A DNA stretch of 16,614 nt from positions 1-16,614 of the forward strand of contig JBMNPL010000012.1 in NCBI GenBank assembly GCA_050943575.1, given 5' to 3'. The notes under the pieces were generated by a model that saw nothing but the letters and a program-made list of their open reading frames with translations, was not told the DNA's origin and did not search any database. The stretch is from WRCA01 sp050943575. GTDB lineage: Bacteria; Pseudomonadota; Alphaproteobacteria; Rs-D84. This document shows, piece after piece, positions 1-6,739 of this stretch. The position numbers and the translations under genes are program-made. Position 1 is the stretch's first letter. Each line of letters opens with the position of its first letter.

Positions 1-524
1 TTTAATCCTACATATTTTCTAAATTCATCATTAAGTCTTATAAATGCTGACTTGCGAGCAATTAAATCCATTTTATCCCATTTTTTATAAATATCTATAA
101 GAATTGGACTTTTTATAAAATTTTTTAGAATTTGTTTTCTATATTTTGCATAAAATATCCCTTTATTAAGATTATCTTGGGTGATTATTCTTAACATATC
201 AAAAAAACGATCTGGTCCTTGTTTATTACCATACCTTTGAAAAAATTTAATTTGAGCATCAAATTTATTTTTACCTTTGGCATAAATACTATATTTTGGA
301 ATTTTTCTTAAAAAAGAATGATAGTTTTTTTCTATTGATGGATTGGCTTTTAATACATAACCATCATTTTTTATTTGATTTACAAAATCATCAAACTCTT
401 TATTTCCATCATCACGAGACCAATCTCCAAACTCTGATTTATCAATTGTGCCAATTCGCACATATCCAACTAAATTTGCTATTTTTTCTTTGGCTTCTAT
501 AAAAAACTTTTTCATATTAAACAT
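1..524 (-). CDS. Hypothetical protein, 3' end cut by window edge
   Basis: An open frame runs without a stop from an ATG at 524 to the left edge, giving 174 visible residues. I do not recognise the family. The product begins MFNMKKFFIEAKEKI, is rich in Lys, Phe, Ile and Asp, and shows no signal peptide, membrane segment or Cys motif; it looks soluble and mostly helical. Readable landmarks are SEFGDWSRDDGNKEFDDF near residues 31-48, GPDRFFDML near 113-121 and IYKKWDKMDLIARKS near 148-162. A second ATG at 515 is possible. It starts 22 nt after the tadA stop on the same strand, yet has its own extended -10 (TGATATAAT, 543-535), which predicts a leader of about 4 nt. A hand count gives about 24% G+C for 1-520, against about 37% in four 60-base lines of nifJ, so it may be acquired DNA. 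That the frame is a gene is inferred from its length in such AT-rich sequence and from the promoter. Confidence 0.7.
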   Translation of the reverse strand, partial: MFNMKKFFIEAKEKIANLVGYVRIGTIDKSEFGDWSRDDGNKEFDDFVNQIKNDGYVLKANPSIEKNYHSFLRKIPKYSIYAKGKNKFDAQIKFFQRYGNKQGPDRFFDMLRIITQDNLNKGIFYAKYRKQILKNFIKSPILIDIYKKWDKMDLIARKSAFIRLNDEFRKYVGL

Positions 525-534
525 AATAAAAATT

Positions 535-543
535 ATTATATCA
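535..543 (-). promoter_or_regulatory. Extended -10 promoter of the edge gene
   Basis: The minus strand reads TGATATAAT, a TGn motif joined to a perfect TATAAT. No good -35 is visible 16-18 bp upstream, which lies in the tadA 3' end. Transcription would start near 528, about 4 nt before the ATG at 524, so the mRNA would be nearly leaderless. Confidence 0.5.
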
Positions 544-546
544 AAA

Positions 547-993
547 TTACTTTCTTTTTTCCTTAAAAAAGTCTTTTAATAATTTTGCCGATTCGCTTGC
601 AAATTCTGGTATTTGTAAAACAAATGGCTTCCACAAATTTTTTTGTGTTTTATATACACGCGCGCCATATAAAATTCCACCGCCTTTTTCATCCTTGGCT
701 GCGAAAATTACACGTTTAATTCTGGCATATGAAATTGCCACAGCACACATAGCACAAGGTTCTAAACTGACATAAATTTCACAATTATCTAAAAATTTTG
801 CATTTAATTTTTTACAAGCTTTATTTATAGCGACAATTTCAGCATGTAATGTCGGATTGCGTTTTAATTGAACACGATTTTCACCACGTGCAATAATTTT
901 ACCATCACGAACAATTACAGCACCAATTGGTACATCATCGTGAGATGCGGCTTTACGCGCTTGTTTTAAACTTTCTTTGATAAATTTATTCAT
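547..993 (-). CDS. tadA: tRNA-specific adenosine-34 deaminase TadA
   Basis: TadA deaminates adenosine to inosine at the wobble position of tRNA-Arg(ACG), so that one tRNA can read several Arg codons. The 148-residue product is a single cytidine/deoxycytidylate-deaminase-fold domain of normal family length. The zinc site is complete: HAE at residues 50-52 supplies the His ligand and the catalytic Glu, and PCAMC at 79-83 supplies Cys80 and Cys83. The segment VPIGAVIVRDGKII (21-34) matches the conserved first strand. The start at 993 is taken because the family begins with a short helix of this kind, but there is no good Shine-Dalgarno sequence within 15 nt. It is divergent from rsmD with only 19 bp between the two starts, so the rsmD promoter lies partly inside this gene. 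Nearby family alternatives, such as guanine deaminase, lack the tRNA-type sequence around PCAMC. Confidence 0.93.
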   Translation of the reverse strand: MNKFIKESLKQARKAASHDDVPIGAVIVRDGKIIARGENRVQLKRNPTLHAEIVAINKACKKLNAKFLDNCEIYVSLEPCAMCAVAISYARIKRVIFAAKDEKGGGILYGARVYKTQKNLWKPFVLQIPEFASESAKLLKDFFKEKRK

Positions 994-1005
994 TTGTTTT
1001 ATACT
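977..1005 (+). promoter_or_regulatory. Sigma70-type promoter of rsmD
   Basis: TTGATA at 977-982 and TATACT at 1000-1005 are separated by exactly 17 bp. The -35 lies inside the tadA coding region. The predicted start of transcription is near 1012, one base before the rsmD ATG at 1013, and no Shine-Dalgarno sequence is visible there. The mRNA is therefore predicted to be leaderless. Confidence 0.5.
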
Positions 1006-1012
1006 TTACCTT

Positions 1013-1555
1013 ATGGATTCTAATTTGCAAATTATTTCAGGTAAATGGCGTGGTAAAAAATTACATTTACCCCCAAATGCCAGACCAACACAAAATAAAG
1101 CAAGGATTGCCCTATTCAATATGCTGGGAAATATTACCCCAAAAATTGTATGGGATGCGTTTGCTGGAAGTGGAGGTTTTGGCTTAGAATGGCTTTCACG
1201 CACACCACATACCAATGTAATTTTTACGGATATAAATACTGAATCAATAAAAACTATTCAAAAAAATTTATCTTTATTAAATGAGACCAATAGTCAAATA
1301 ATCCAAACAGATGCAATTTCCGCGATTCCAAAATTTGGTTCAAATACGGATTTAATTTTTATTGATCCACCATATACCGATGTGAATTTAGGTGTAAGAT
1401 TTATAAAAAAAATTGCGCCTATTGCAAAAACTGGTGTAATAATTATTTGGGAGATAGAAAAAAACTTTAAAATACCCGCCCTATCTGAAAATTTGAAAAT
1501 TATTAAAGATAAATCTTATGGACGTGCAAAATTTTTAATATTAACTAAAATATAA
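1013..1555 (+). CDS. rsmD: 16S rRNA (guanine-966 N2)-methyltransferase RsmD
   Basis: RsmD uses S-adenosylmethionine to methylate G966 of 16S rRNA in the assembling 30S subunit. The 180-residue product opens with IISGKWRGKKL (8-18) and RPTQNKARIALFN (24-36), the characteristic RsmD N-terminus. The SAM-binding loop is DAFAGSGGFG at 48-57, and the catalytic N6/N2-methylase signature DPPY lies at 118-121. The frame extends upstream to an ATG at 977, but those 12 extra residues are hydrophobic, unlike the family, and would overlap the tadA start; 1013 gives the standard RsmD beginning. The gene converges on the next one with 11 bp between stops and no strong hairpin. Confidence 0.92.
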   Translation: MDSNLQIISGKWRGKKLHLPPNARPTQNKARIALFNMLGNITPKIVWDAFAGSGGFGLEWLSRTPHTNVIFTDINTESIKTIQKNLSLLNETNSQIIQTDAISAIPKFGSNTDLIFIDPPYTDVNLGVRFIKKIAPIAKTGVIIIWEIEKNFKIPALSENLKIIKDKSYGRAKFLILTKI

Positions 1556-1566
1556 ATTAATAATTT

Positions 1567-2376
1567 TTATTGACCACCCAATAAAGTACCTGTTAAAACA
1601 TTAACTGTTCCACCCAATGTTCCAAGTGGACTACTACCACCACTTTGTAAAACCGAACCGACTTGTTCCATTATATTTCCCGCATTTTGTTTCTTTCCCA
1701 AACCACCAACAGTTTCCATCAACATATTTCCCCATAATTCACGCTGTTTCGCACTTAATTTTTCTGGGGCACATTTAGCCGCCTTTTCCTTTAATTTTGC
1801 AACCATGGGGACTTCGTTAGGTAAAAGATCCGCATCATCAAATCCGATTTTCAAGAATATTTCATAAATATCAGATTTTATAATTTTATTTTTATCGCTT
1901 TCTTCCAAAGAATAATCTTTCAAAATATACCCTTTGCCTGGATAAGGATAATCTTTATAAATTTGATATTCGTCAGTCGATTTATTAAAAGAATTATAAC
2001 AAGGATTATCATCTGAAAATCTGAGACTAGATTGATAATCATTGCCAGGATCACATGCTTTACGATTGTTTATAGTTATTTCACCCCCTGCTTTGGCCCA
2101 TTCTTGAACCAGCATTTTAACGAACGCAATTTCTGAATCTGTTGGCACACATTCTGCGGTTAAAGCGGCTTGTTGCTTATTTAACGTCATTACATTTCCA
2201 ACCAAGCCTAAGGCGGTTGGAACAAGACTATTTCCAGCCATTAAACCACCAATACCTTTTTGTTTTTGTTCGACCGCTGGTGAAGCTTTTTTTATTTCAA
2301 CAAGAGCCCCATAAGATACAGGTGTAAAAAATACCGTTACAAAAAAAACGGAAAAAATAAAATAAAGCTTTTTCAT
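1567..2376 (-). CDS. Secreted protein of unknown function with four cysteines
   Basis: I do not recognise this 269-residue protein. Residues 1-23 form a clear Sec signal peptide: KK, then a hydrophobic core, then VSYGA, with cleavage likely after Gly23 or Ala24. The mature part has a Gly/Leu-rich stretch at 41-62, four cysteines at 76, 108, 126 and 202 that could form two disulfides, and a Tyr-rich acidic middle (134-160). A second Gly-rich tail (223-269) ends in GGQ. There is no lipobox and no later membrane helix, so it is probably periplasmic or exported. It is monocistronic, with convergent rsmD on one side and divergent lptC on the other. It has its own promoter (2422-2394) and a short leader carrying AGAGAG before the ATG. 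Neighbouring LPS-export genes do not prove a link. A real gene is nearly certain from the signal peptide; its function is unknown. Confidence 0.85.
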   Translation of the reverse strand: MKKLYFIFSVFFVTVFFTPVSYGALVEIKKASPAVEQKQKGIGGLMAGNSLVPTALGLVGNVMTLNKQQAALTAECVPTDSEIAFVKMLVQEWAKAGGEITINNRKACDPGNDYQSSLRFSDDNPCYNSFNKSTDEYQIYKDYPYPGKGYILKDYSLEESDKNKIIKSDIYEIFLKIGFDDADLLPNEVPMVAKLKEKAAKCAPEKLSAKQRELWGNMLMETVGGLGKKQNAGNIMEQVGSVLQSGGSSPLGTLGGTVNVLTGTLLGGQ

Positions 2377-2393
2377 TTCTCTCTTTTAAGGAT

Positions 2394-2422
2394 ATTTTAA
2401 CAGAAAACATGTTGCAAATCAA
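2394..2422 (-). promoter_or_regulatory. Promoter of the 269-residue secreted protein
   Basis: On the minus strand TTGATT (2422-2417) and TAAAAT (2399-2394) are 17 bp apart, and the -10 is preceded by TGT, making it an extended -10. The predicted start near 2387 leaves an 11-nt leader before the ATG at 2376. Confidence 0.5.
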
Positions 2423-2434
2423 ACTCTTTTGCAA
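2412..2434 (+). repeat. Inverted repeat TTGCAAA/TTTGCAA before lptC
   Basis: A perfect 7-bp inverted repeat has arms at 2412-2418 and 2428-2434 with a 9-base centre. It ends one base before the lptC Shine-Dalgarno (AGGA, 2436-2439) and covers the -35 hexamer of the divergent secreted-protein gene. It could be an operator or a small RNA hairpin near the ribosome site. In AT-rich DNA, chance is also plausible. Confidence 0.3.
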
Positions 2435-2447
2435 TAGGATTAACAAT

Positions 2448-2927
2448 ATGCAAGAAACAAATAGAAATTTTATTATTTCTGGAAAATATCGGCGTATTCA
2501 ACGTTTATGGCAGTTTATATTCACAGGTTGGGGTCTGGTATTAATCGGAGCTTTAATCGCTGGATCTATGATTTCTAAAAAATTACACTGGATGCCTATT
2601 TTTGGAATTAATTTATCAGATGTAATGCAAAATCAATTTAAAATGACAAATCCATCTTTTGCTGGAATTGATGCCGAAGGGCAACCTTTTAAAATACATG
2701 CTGATACAGCCAGACAAGAATATGAAGCCCCAGATTTTGTCTTTTTAGATAACATAAGCGCAAAAATCACCAGAAATGTAGATGGGCAAAAAATTACAAA
2801 TAATATTCGCGCAAAAACTGGAAAATATGATAAAATTAAAAAAGATATAACCTTGACTGGCAATGTCCGCGTTGATTCTAGTAATGGAGATAAACTTATT
2901 ACTGAAGAATTGGTGATAAAATTATGA
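2448..2927 (+). CDS. lptC: LPS export system protein LptC
   Basis: LptC is the single-pass inner-membrane protein that receives lipopolysaccharide from the LptBFG extractor and hands it to the LptA bridge. The 159-residue product has one membrane segment at about 22-42 and a periplasmic beta-rich domain. Within that domain, NPSFAGIDAEGQPFKIHADTA (68-88) and TGNVRVDSSNGDKLITEEL (137-155) are typical of LptC/OstA folds. The start at 2448 is chosen for its AGGA 8 nt upstream; an in-frame ATG at 2409 lacks a well-placed ribosome site and adds a Cys-containing stretch unlike the family. The stop overlaps the lptB start as ATGA, so translation is probably coupled. lptA, usual between these two in Proteobacteria, is absent here. 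Confidence 0.85.
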   Translation: MQETNRNFIISGKYRRIQRLWQFIFTGWGLVLIGALIAGSMISKKLHWMPIFGINLSDVMQNQFKMTNPSFAGIDAEGQPFKIHADTARQEYEAPDFVFLDNISAKITRNVDGQKITNNIRAKTGKYDKIKKDITLTGNVRVDSSNGDKLITEELVIKL

Positions 2928-3652
2928 AACGAAGTACTCTGAAAATTGAACATTTGTCTAAAAATTATGGTAAACGCACAGTTTTACGTGATGTTTCAAT
3001 GATAGTACATCAAGGAGAATCTGTCGGATTATTAGGCCCGAATGGTGCAGGAAAAACAACTGCTTTTTATTGCATCACAGGACAAATAAATGCAACTGGT
3101 GGTAAAATATTTTTAAATAGCCAAAATATTACTCATTTACCATTTTTCCAAAGGGCTCGCTTACATATTGGATATCTACCACAAGAAAATAGCGTTTTTC
3201 GAGGGTTATCCGTTGAACAAAATATTATGGCGATCCTAGAAATTGTTCAACCTGATGCTGAAAAACGTAAAAAAAAGTTAAATGATTTATTAAAAGAATT
3301 TTCCATCGAACATTTAAGAACCTCACCTGCTACGGCTTTATCCGGAGGGGAACGCAGACGTGTTGAAATTGCACGAGCACTTGCAAATGATCCTAAATTT
3401 ATTTTATTGGATGAGCCATTTGCCGGTATTGACCCAATTGCTGTAAACGAAATTAGAACGCTTGTTTCACAATTAAAAAATCGTGGTTTAGGTGTTATTA
3501 TTACCGATCATAATGTTCGTGAAACCTTGGGGGTTACAGACAGATCTTATGTTTTGCATGATGGGAAAATACTAATTCATGGCACAACTGATAAAATTAT
3601 TAAAGATCCGATGGTGAGACGTGTTTATTTAGGTGAAAATTTTAAAATGTAA
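2924..3652 (+). CDS. lptB: LPS export ABC transporter ATP-binding protein LptB
   Basis: LptB is the cytoplasmic ATPase that powers lipopolysaccharide extraction from the inner membrane with LptF, LptG and LptC. The 242-residue product has every ATPase element: Walker A GPNGAGKTT (38-46), Q-loop Gln87 in YLPQE, signature LSGGE (139-143), Walker B ILLDEP (160-165) with catalytic Glu164, and H-loop His196. SVFRGLSVEQNI (90-101) and FAGIDPIAV (166-174) are hallmarks of LptB rather than of generic ABC ATPases. Length is normal. It overlaps lptC by 4 nt and is followed 25 bases later by eno, suggesting one transcript. lptF and lptG are not in the window. Confidence 0.94.
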   Translation: MKRSTLKIEHLSKNYGKRTVLRDVSMIVHQGESVGLLGPNGAGKTTAFYCITGQINATGGKIFLNSQNITHLPFFQRARLHIGYLPQENSVFRGLSVEQNIMAILEIVQPDAEKRKKKLNDLLKEFSIEHLRTSPATALSGGERRRVEIARALANDPKFILLDEPFAGIDPIAVNEIRTLVSQLKNRGLGVIITDHNVRETLGVTDRSYVLHDGKILIHGTTDKIIKDPMVRRVYLGENFKM

Positions 3653-3677
3653 AATCACTATCAAAAAGGTATATAAG

Positions 3678-4919
3678 ATGTTTAAAATAAAAAAGATTCA
3701 CGCAAGACAAATTATTGATAGCCGTGGCAATCCTACAGTTGAATGTGATGTAACATTAAATAGCGGAGTGATAGGACGTGCTAGCGTCCCATCTGGTGCA
3801 TCAACTGGTACTCACGAAGCATTAGAATTACGTGATGGTGGTGCAAACTATATGGGTAAAGCAGTATTAAAAGCTATAAAAAATGTAAATGAAATTATAG
3901 CACCTGCCCTTTTAAATATGGATGCTCGTGAACAAAAAAATATAGATGAACAAATGATCTCAATAGATGGAACATTAAACAAATCAAAACTGGGGGCAAA
4001 TGCAATTCTATCAGTTTCTATGGCTATTGCATACGCCGCCGCAAAACAATCTGGGCAACCTTTATATGCATATTTAGGAAATGGAAATTTATTACCACGA
4101 CCGATGATGAATGTTATTAATGGTGGCGAACATGCTGATAATGGTCTGGCTATTCAAGAATTTATGATTATCCCAATCGCGAAAACTGAAACGGAAGCCA
4201 TAAAAATCGGCAGTGAAGTTTTTCATAATTTGAAAATTATTCTGAAAAAGTCTGGTTATTCTACAAATGTCGGGGACGAAGGTGGGTTCGCACCAAATAT
4301 AAAAACTACACGCGAAGCACTTAATATAATTATACAAGCTATCAAAGCCGCTGGATACCAACCTAGTATAGACGTTGCGTTGGGACTTGATGTTGCCGCA
4401 TCTGAATTTTATCATGATGGGGTTTATAAATTTGAAAATAAAACATTATCATCAACACAAATGATAGAATTTTATGAAAGTTTAATTGTTGATTATCCAA
4501 TTATTTCCATAGAAGATGGTCTGGCAGAAGATGATTGGGATGGATGGAAAAAATTAACTGAACAATTGGGTGAAAAAATACAACTAGTCGGTGATGATTT
4601 ATTTGTAACAAATCCTATACGACTACAAAAGGGGATTGAAAATAAAATTGCGAACGCAATTTTAATAAAATTAAATCAAATTGGTACAATTACAGAAACT
4701 TTAAATACAATTAAAATCGCGCAAAATTTTGGTTATGGGGTTATAATTTCTCATCGTAGTGGGGAAACAGAAAATACAATTATTGCTGATTTATCAGTAG
4801 CAACGAATGCTGGTCAGATTAAAACTGGTAGTATGTCACGAACTGATAGAGTGGCAAAATATAATCAATTAATACGCATAGAAGAAGAATTAGGTAACAA
4901 CGCAAAATACGGGATTTGA
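3678..4919 (+). CDS. eno: Enolase (phosphopyruvate hydratase)
   Basis: Enolase converts 2-phosphoglycerate to phosphoenolpyruvate in glycolysis, with two Mg ions, and in many bacteria is also part of the RNA degradosome. The 413-residue product has the N-terminal domain (DSRGNPTVE, 14-22; PSGASTG, 38-44) and the TIM-barrel domain. The catalytic acid Glu201 sits in GDEGGFAP, the metal ligands are Asp238, Glu279 (SIEDGL) and Asp306 (GDDLF), the base Lys331 is in KLNQIG, and SHRSGE (358-363) and Lys382 complete the site. The frame extends 15 residues upstream to 3633 inside lptB, but 3678 has AAAGGT (3665-3670) and gives the standard MxKIxxIxAR start. It is slightly shorter than the E. coli protein (432). 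The next gene starts inside its stop codon. Confidence 0.97.
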   Translation: MFKIKKIHARQIIDSRGNPTVECDVTLNSGVIGRASVPSGASTGTHEALELRDGGANYMGKAVLKAIKNVNEIIAPALLNMDAREQKNIDEQMISIDGTLNKSKLGANAILSVSMAIAYAAAKQSGQPLYAYLGNGNLLPRPMMNVINGGEHADNGLAIQEFMIIPIAKTETEAIKIGSEVFHNLKIILKKSGYSTNVGDEGGFAPNIKTTREALNIIIQAIKAAGYQPSIDVALGLDVAASEFYHDGVYKFENKTLSSTQMIEFYESLIVDYPIISIEDGLAEDDWDGWKKLTEQLGEKIQLVGDDLFVTNPIRLQKGIENKIANAILIKLNQIGTITETLNTIKIAQNFGYGVIISHRSGETENTIIADLSVATNAGQIKTGSMSRTDRVAKYNQLIRIEEELGNNAKYGI

Positions 4920-5101
4920 TCACATTAAAATATATTTTAGCTGCTTTATTAGTTTTTGCCATATTGATGGCACCTGCTTGGTTTGTCAGTCAAACAAAAA
5001 AAGATAAATTGGATCACGGAATTGTACGTACCGCAAGTTGGTTATTTGGCTGGACTGGAATTGGATGGCTTTTCGCTTTATGGTGGGCAATAAGAAAATA
5101 A
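4916..5101 (+). CDS. Small two-helix membrane protein, superinfection-immunity family-like
   Basis: This 61-residue protein has two hydrophobic segments, at about 4-24 and 42-58, joined by a short basic and acidic loop (TKKDKLDHG). The second contains GWTGIGWLFALWWAIRK, which matches my recollection of the core of the family named after the phage T4 Imm superinfection-immunity protein. Chromosomal members are common in bacteria and their role is mostly unproven. The start is TTG, overlapping the eno stop as TTGA, an arrangement that suggests translational coupling to eno; the next ATG in frame (residue 19) would destroy the first helix. Family assignment is by motif memory only. Immunity to phage is not shown, and a role in membrane housekeeping is equally possible. 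Confidence 0.72.
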   Translation: MITLKYILAALLVFAILMAPAWFVSQTKKDKLDHGIVRTASWLFGWTGIGWLFALWWAIRK

Positions 5102-5150
5102 CATTTAAAATTAATATTGATTTTTTATAAAAAATATAGTCAAATCAAAT

Positions 5151-5156
5151 TATACT
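5151..5156 (+). promoter_or_regulatory. Possible -10 element of ssb
   Basis: TATACT here would start transcription near 5163, giving a 12-nt leader that still holds the ssb ribosome site AAGGAA. No convincing -35 is present at 16-18 bp, so the call is weak. Confidence 0.3.
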
Positions 5157-5174
5157 ATAAAAAAGGAAAATAAA

Positions 5175-5624
5175 ATGGCAGGCAGTATAAATAAAGTAAT
5201 TCTTGTTGGAAACATTGGCAGTGATCCCCAAGTTAGAACAACCACCAATGGTCAAAAGGTAGTAAATTTTTCACTTGCTACATCTGATCGTTGGAAGGAT
5301 CGTCAAACTGGTGAACAAAAAGAACAAACTGAATGGCATCGTATTGTTATTTTTAATCAGAATTTGGCAGAAGTTGCTGAACGCATGATACAAAAAGGAA
5401 CCAAACTTTATATCGAAGGTCAATTAAAAACTAGAAAATGGCAAAATCAACAAGGACAAGATGTTTATACAACAGAAGTTGTTCTGAACCAATTTTCTGG
5501 ACAACTTGTAATATTAAATGGTGCAAAATCTTTAGATAGTTCTATTGATACAAGCGAATCAAAACCTCTAGAAAATCATGATGAAATTGATATCGAACAA
5601 ATTGATGACGATATACCATTTTAA
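5175..5624 (+). CDS. ssb: Single-stranded DNA-binding protein SSB
   Basis: SSB coats single-stranded DNA as a tetramer during replication, recombination and repair, and recruits partner enzymes through its tail. The 149-residue product has an N-terminal OB fold at about 1-110, opening SINKVILVGNIGSDPQVR (4-21), with the conserved EWHRIVIF (53-60) and YIEGQLKTRKW (79-89). A disordered acidic linker follows, ending in DDDIPF, the canonical protein-interaction tip. The start is supported by AAGGAA about 8 nt upstream. It lies 73 bases after the small membrane protein gene, with its own possible -10, and ends in a strong hairpin terminator that it shares with the convergent carD. Confidence 0.96.
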   Translation: MAGSINKVILVGNIGSDPQVRTTTNGQKVVNFSLATSDRWKDRQTGEQKEQTEWHRIVIFNQNLAEVAERMIQKGTKLYIEGQLKTRKWQNQQGQDVYTTEVVLNQFSGQLVILNGAKSLDSSIDTSESKPLENHDEIDIEQIDDDIPF

Positions 5625-5653
5625 AAAAAAAACGGCATTTCGCCGTTTTTTTT
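5625..5653. terminator. Bidirectional terminator between ssb and carD
   Basis: A 12-bp stem, with eight A:T pairs outside CGGC/GCCG and a 5-base loop at 5637-5641, gives a U-run on either strand. It begins right after the ssb stop and overlaps the carD stop codon, so it can end both convergent transcripts. Confidence 0.85.
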
Positions 5654-6209
5654 ATTCAGTTTCATCAATTTCATCATCATCTTCGTCTGTAGCATTTAAA
5701 TCTATTTCTTTTGGGACACCAATAATTTCTTCTATTTTGTCGGATGCCTCATCTAATTCTAATTTATGTAAAGCGGAATATTCTTGAGCCAATCTTTCTA
5801 AAGCACGAAAATATAAACCTCGGGCAGAAAAAGTCATTTGATCTGTTGGTGCACGCCTTTGTAAATCACGAATAACTTCAGCGATTTTCATTACATCACC
5901 AGAATTTATGTTATCTTCATAAATTGCTGCCCGACGCGCCCATATCATTCTTTTAACACCTGCTTTCCCTTTAGCGCTTTCAATCGCCTCATTCATTTTT
6001 TTCTGGCTAACTAATGGACGTAATCCGGAAAGTTCTGCACGATCCAGTGGAACACGTAATGTCATTTTACTACGTTCAAAATCAATTACTAATAATGAAA
6101 CCTTTTGTCCACCAAAAGATTGTTCTTCAATACGAACAACTTTACCGACACCTTGAGTCGGATAAACAACATATTGCCCATTTTTAAATTCTATTTTTTT
6201 TGTTGCCAT
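5652..6209 (-). CDS. carD: CarD/CdnL family RNA polymerase-binding regulator
   Basis: CarD-type proteins bind the RNA polymerase beta subunit and stabilise open complexes, especially at growth and rRNA promoters. The 185-residue product has the Tudor-like RNAP-interaction domain (FKNGQYVVYPTQGVGKV, 8-24; LRVPLDRAELSGLRPL, 51-66). A helical DNA-binding domain follows, with the conserved MIWARRAAIY (88-97) carrying the promoter-contacting Trp90. It ends in an acidic tail, DEDDDEIDE. The start at 6209 has AAGGGG 8 nt upstream and gives the usual family N-terminus; an alternative ATG at 6233 adds eight residues and would have a leader of only about 9 nt. It is last in the minus-strand run ctpA-nifJ-bamE-carD, but a good promoter (6276-6249) shows it can be transcribed alone. 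Confidence 0.92.
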   Translation of the reverse strand: MATKKIEFKNGQYVVYPTQGVGKVVRIEEQSFGGQKVSLLVIDFERSKMTLRVPLDRAELSGLRPLVSQKKMNEAIESAKGKAGVKRMIWARRAAIYEDNINSGDVMKIAEVIRDLQRRAPTDQMTFSARGLYFRALERLAQEYSALHKLELDEASDKIEEIIGVPKEIDLNATDEDDDEIDETE

Positions 6210-6248
6210 CAGCCATGCCCCTTGTGTTGGCATTCTCTCATAAATAGA

Positions 6249-6276
6249 ATTATATCATAAAAAATCGAAATTTCAA
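6249..6276 (-). promoter_or_regulatory. Promoter of carD
   Basis: TTGAAA (6276-6271) and a perfect TATAAT (6254-6249) are 16 bp apart, and the -10 is preceded by TGA, forming an extended -10. It is the best promoter in the window. Predicted start near 6242, which is 9 nt before the ATG at 6233 or 33 nt before the preferred ATG at 6209. Confidence 0.65.
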
Positions 6277-6303
6277 ATTTTATACTAGGATAATTAATAA
6301 AAA

Positions 6304-6738
6304 TTATTGTCCAAGTCCCGCTGGCTTAAATCTACCCACATTATTTATTAATTCTTCTAATGCGTTCAATTCTATAGCAGCAGGTATTTGTGTTTCGCCA
6401 TCAGCAATTACCACTTTGGGCAATTCATCATTATGTAAAATTTTAGTTTTTGTAACAATCTCACCATTTACCCATACTAACAGCACTGTTTTTTCATTAT
6501 AAGAAAGTGGAAATGGGCCATGATAATTTTCATTAGTGCCATAATAAATCCAAACTAGGTCACCATTTATTGTTTTTACTTGAGGACTCCCAAATTTTTC
6601 TTCCAGTTGTTTTGTTGTTTTTATCCCTGCAACTTGAGTGTCTAGATTATCAGGAAAAACATATCCACGATGTTTAGTTTGAAATGTACATCCACATATT
6701 AAAATTAATAATAAAAGATTGAAACTAAATCGTTTCAT
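6304..6738 (-). CDS. bamE: Outer-membrane assembly lipoprotein BamE
   Basis: BamE is a lipoprotein of the BAM complex, which folds beta-barrel proteins into the outer membrane. The 144-residue product has a basic start, a hydrophobic run and a lipobox ending at Cys17 (LICGC), so it should be lipidated and sent to the outer membrane. The SmpA/OmlA fold is recognised by RGYVFPD (24-30), the Gx-T-x-Q-x-E-x-x-FGSPQ region (39-53), WIYYG (63-67) and LEELINNVGRF (127-137), the last typical of alphaproteobacterial members. The start at 6738 has AGAAGG just upstream and lies one base after the nifJ stop, so it is probably translated from the nifJ message. The frame is open 18 residues further into nifJ, but that version buries the signal peptide. 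Confidence 0.87.
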   Translation of the reverse strand: MKRFSFNLLLLILICGCTFQTKHRGYVFPDNLDTQVAGIKTTKQLEEKFGSPQVKTINGDLVWIYYGTNENYHGPFPLSYNEKTVLLVWVNGEIVTKTKILHNDELPKVVIADGETQIPAAIELNALEELINNVGRFKPAGLGQ

Positions 6739-6739
6739 T

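Noticed and set aside
296..502. Plus-strand open frame of 68 codons
   Set aside because: It is a His/Leu/Phe-rich shadow of the longer minus-strand frame, which has a promoter and runs 174 codons to the edge.
2409..2447. Longer lptC start at 2409
   Set aside because: The nearest AGGA is 16 bases away, and the extra residues are unlike LptC; the ATG at 2448 has AGGA at 8 bases.
3633..3677. Longer enolase start inside lptB
   Set aside because: It adds 15 lysine-rich residues that enolases lack, and the 3678 start has AAAGGT.
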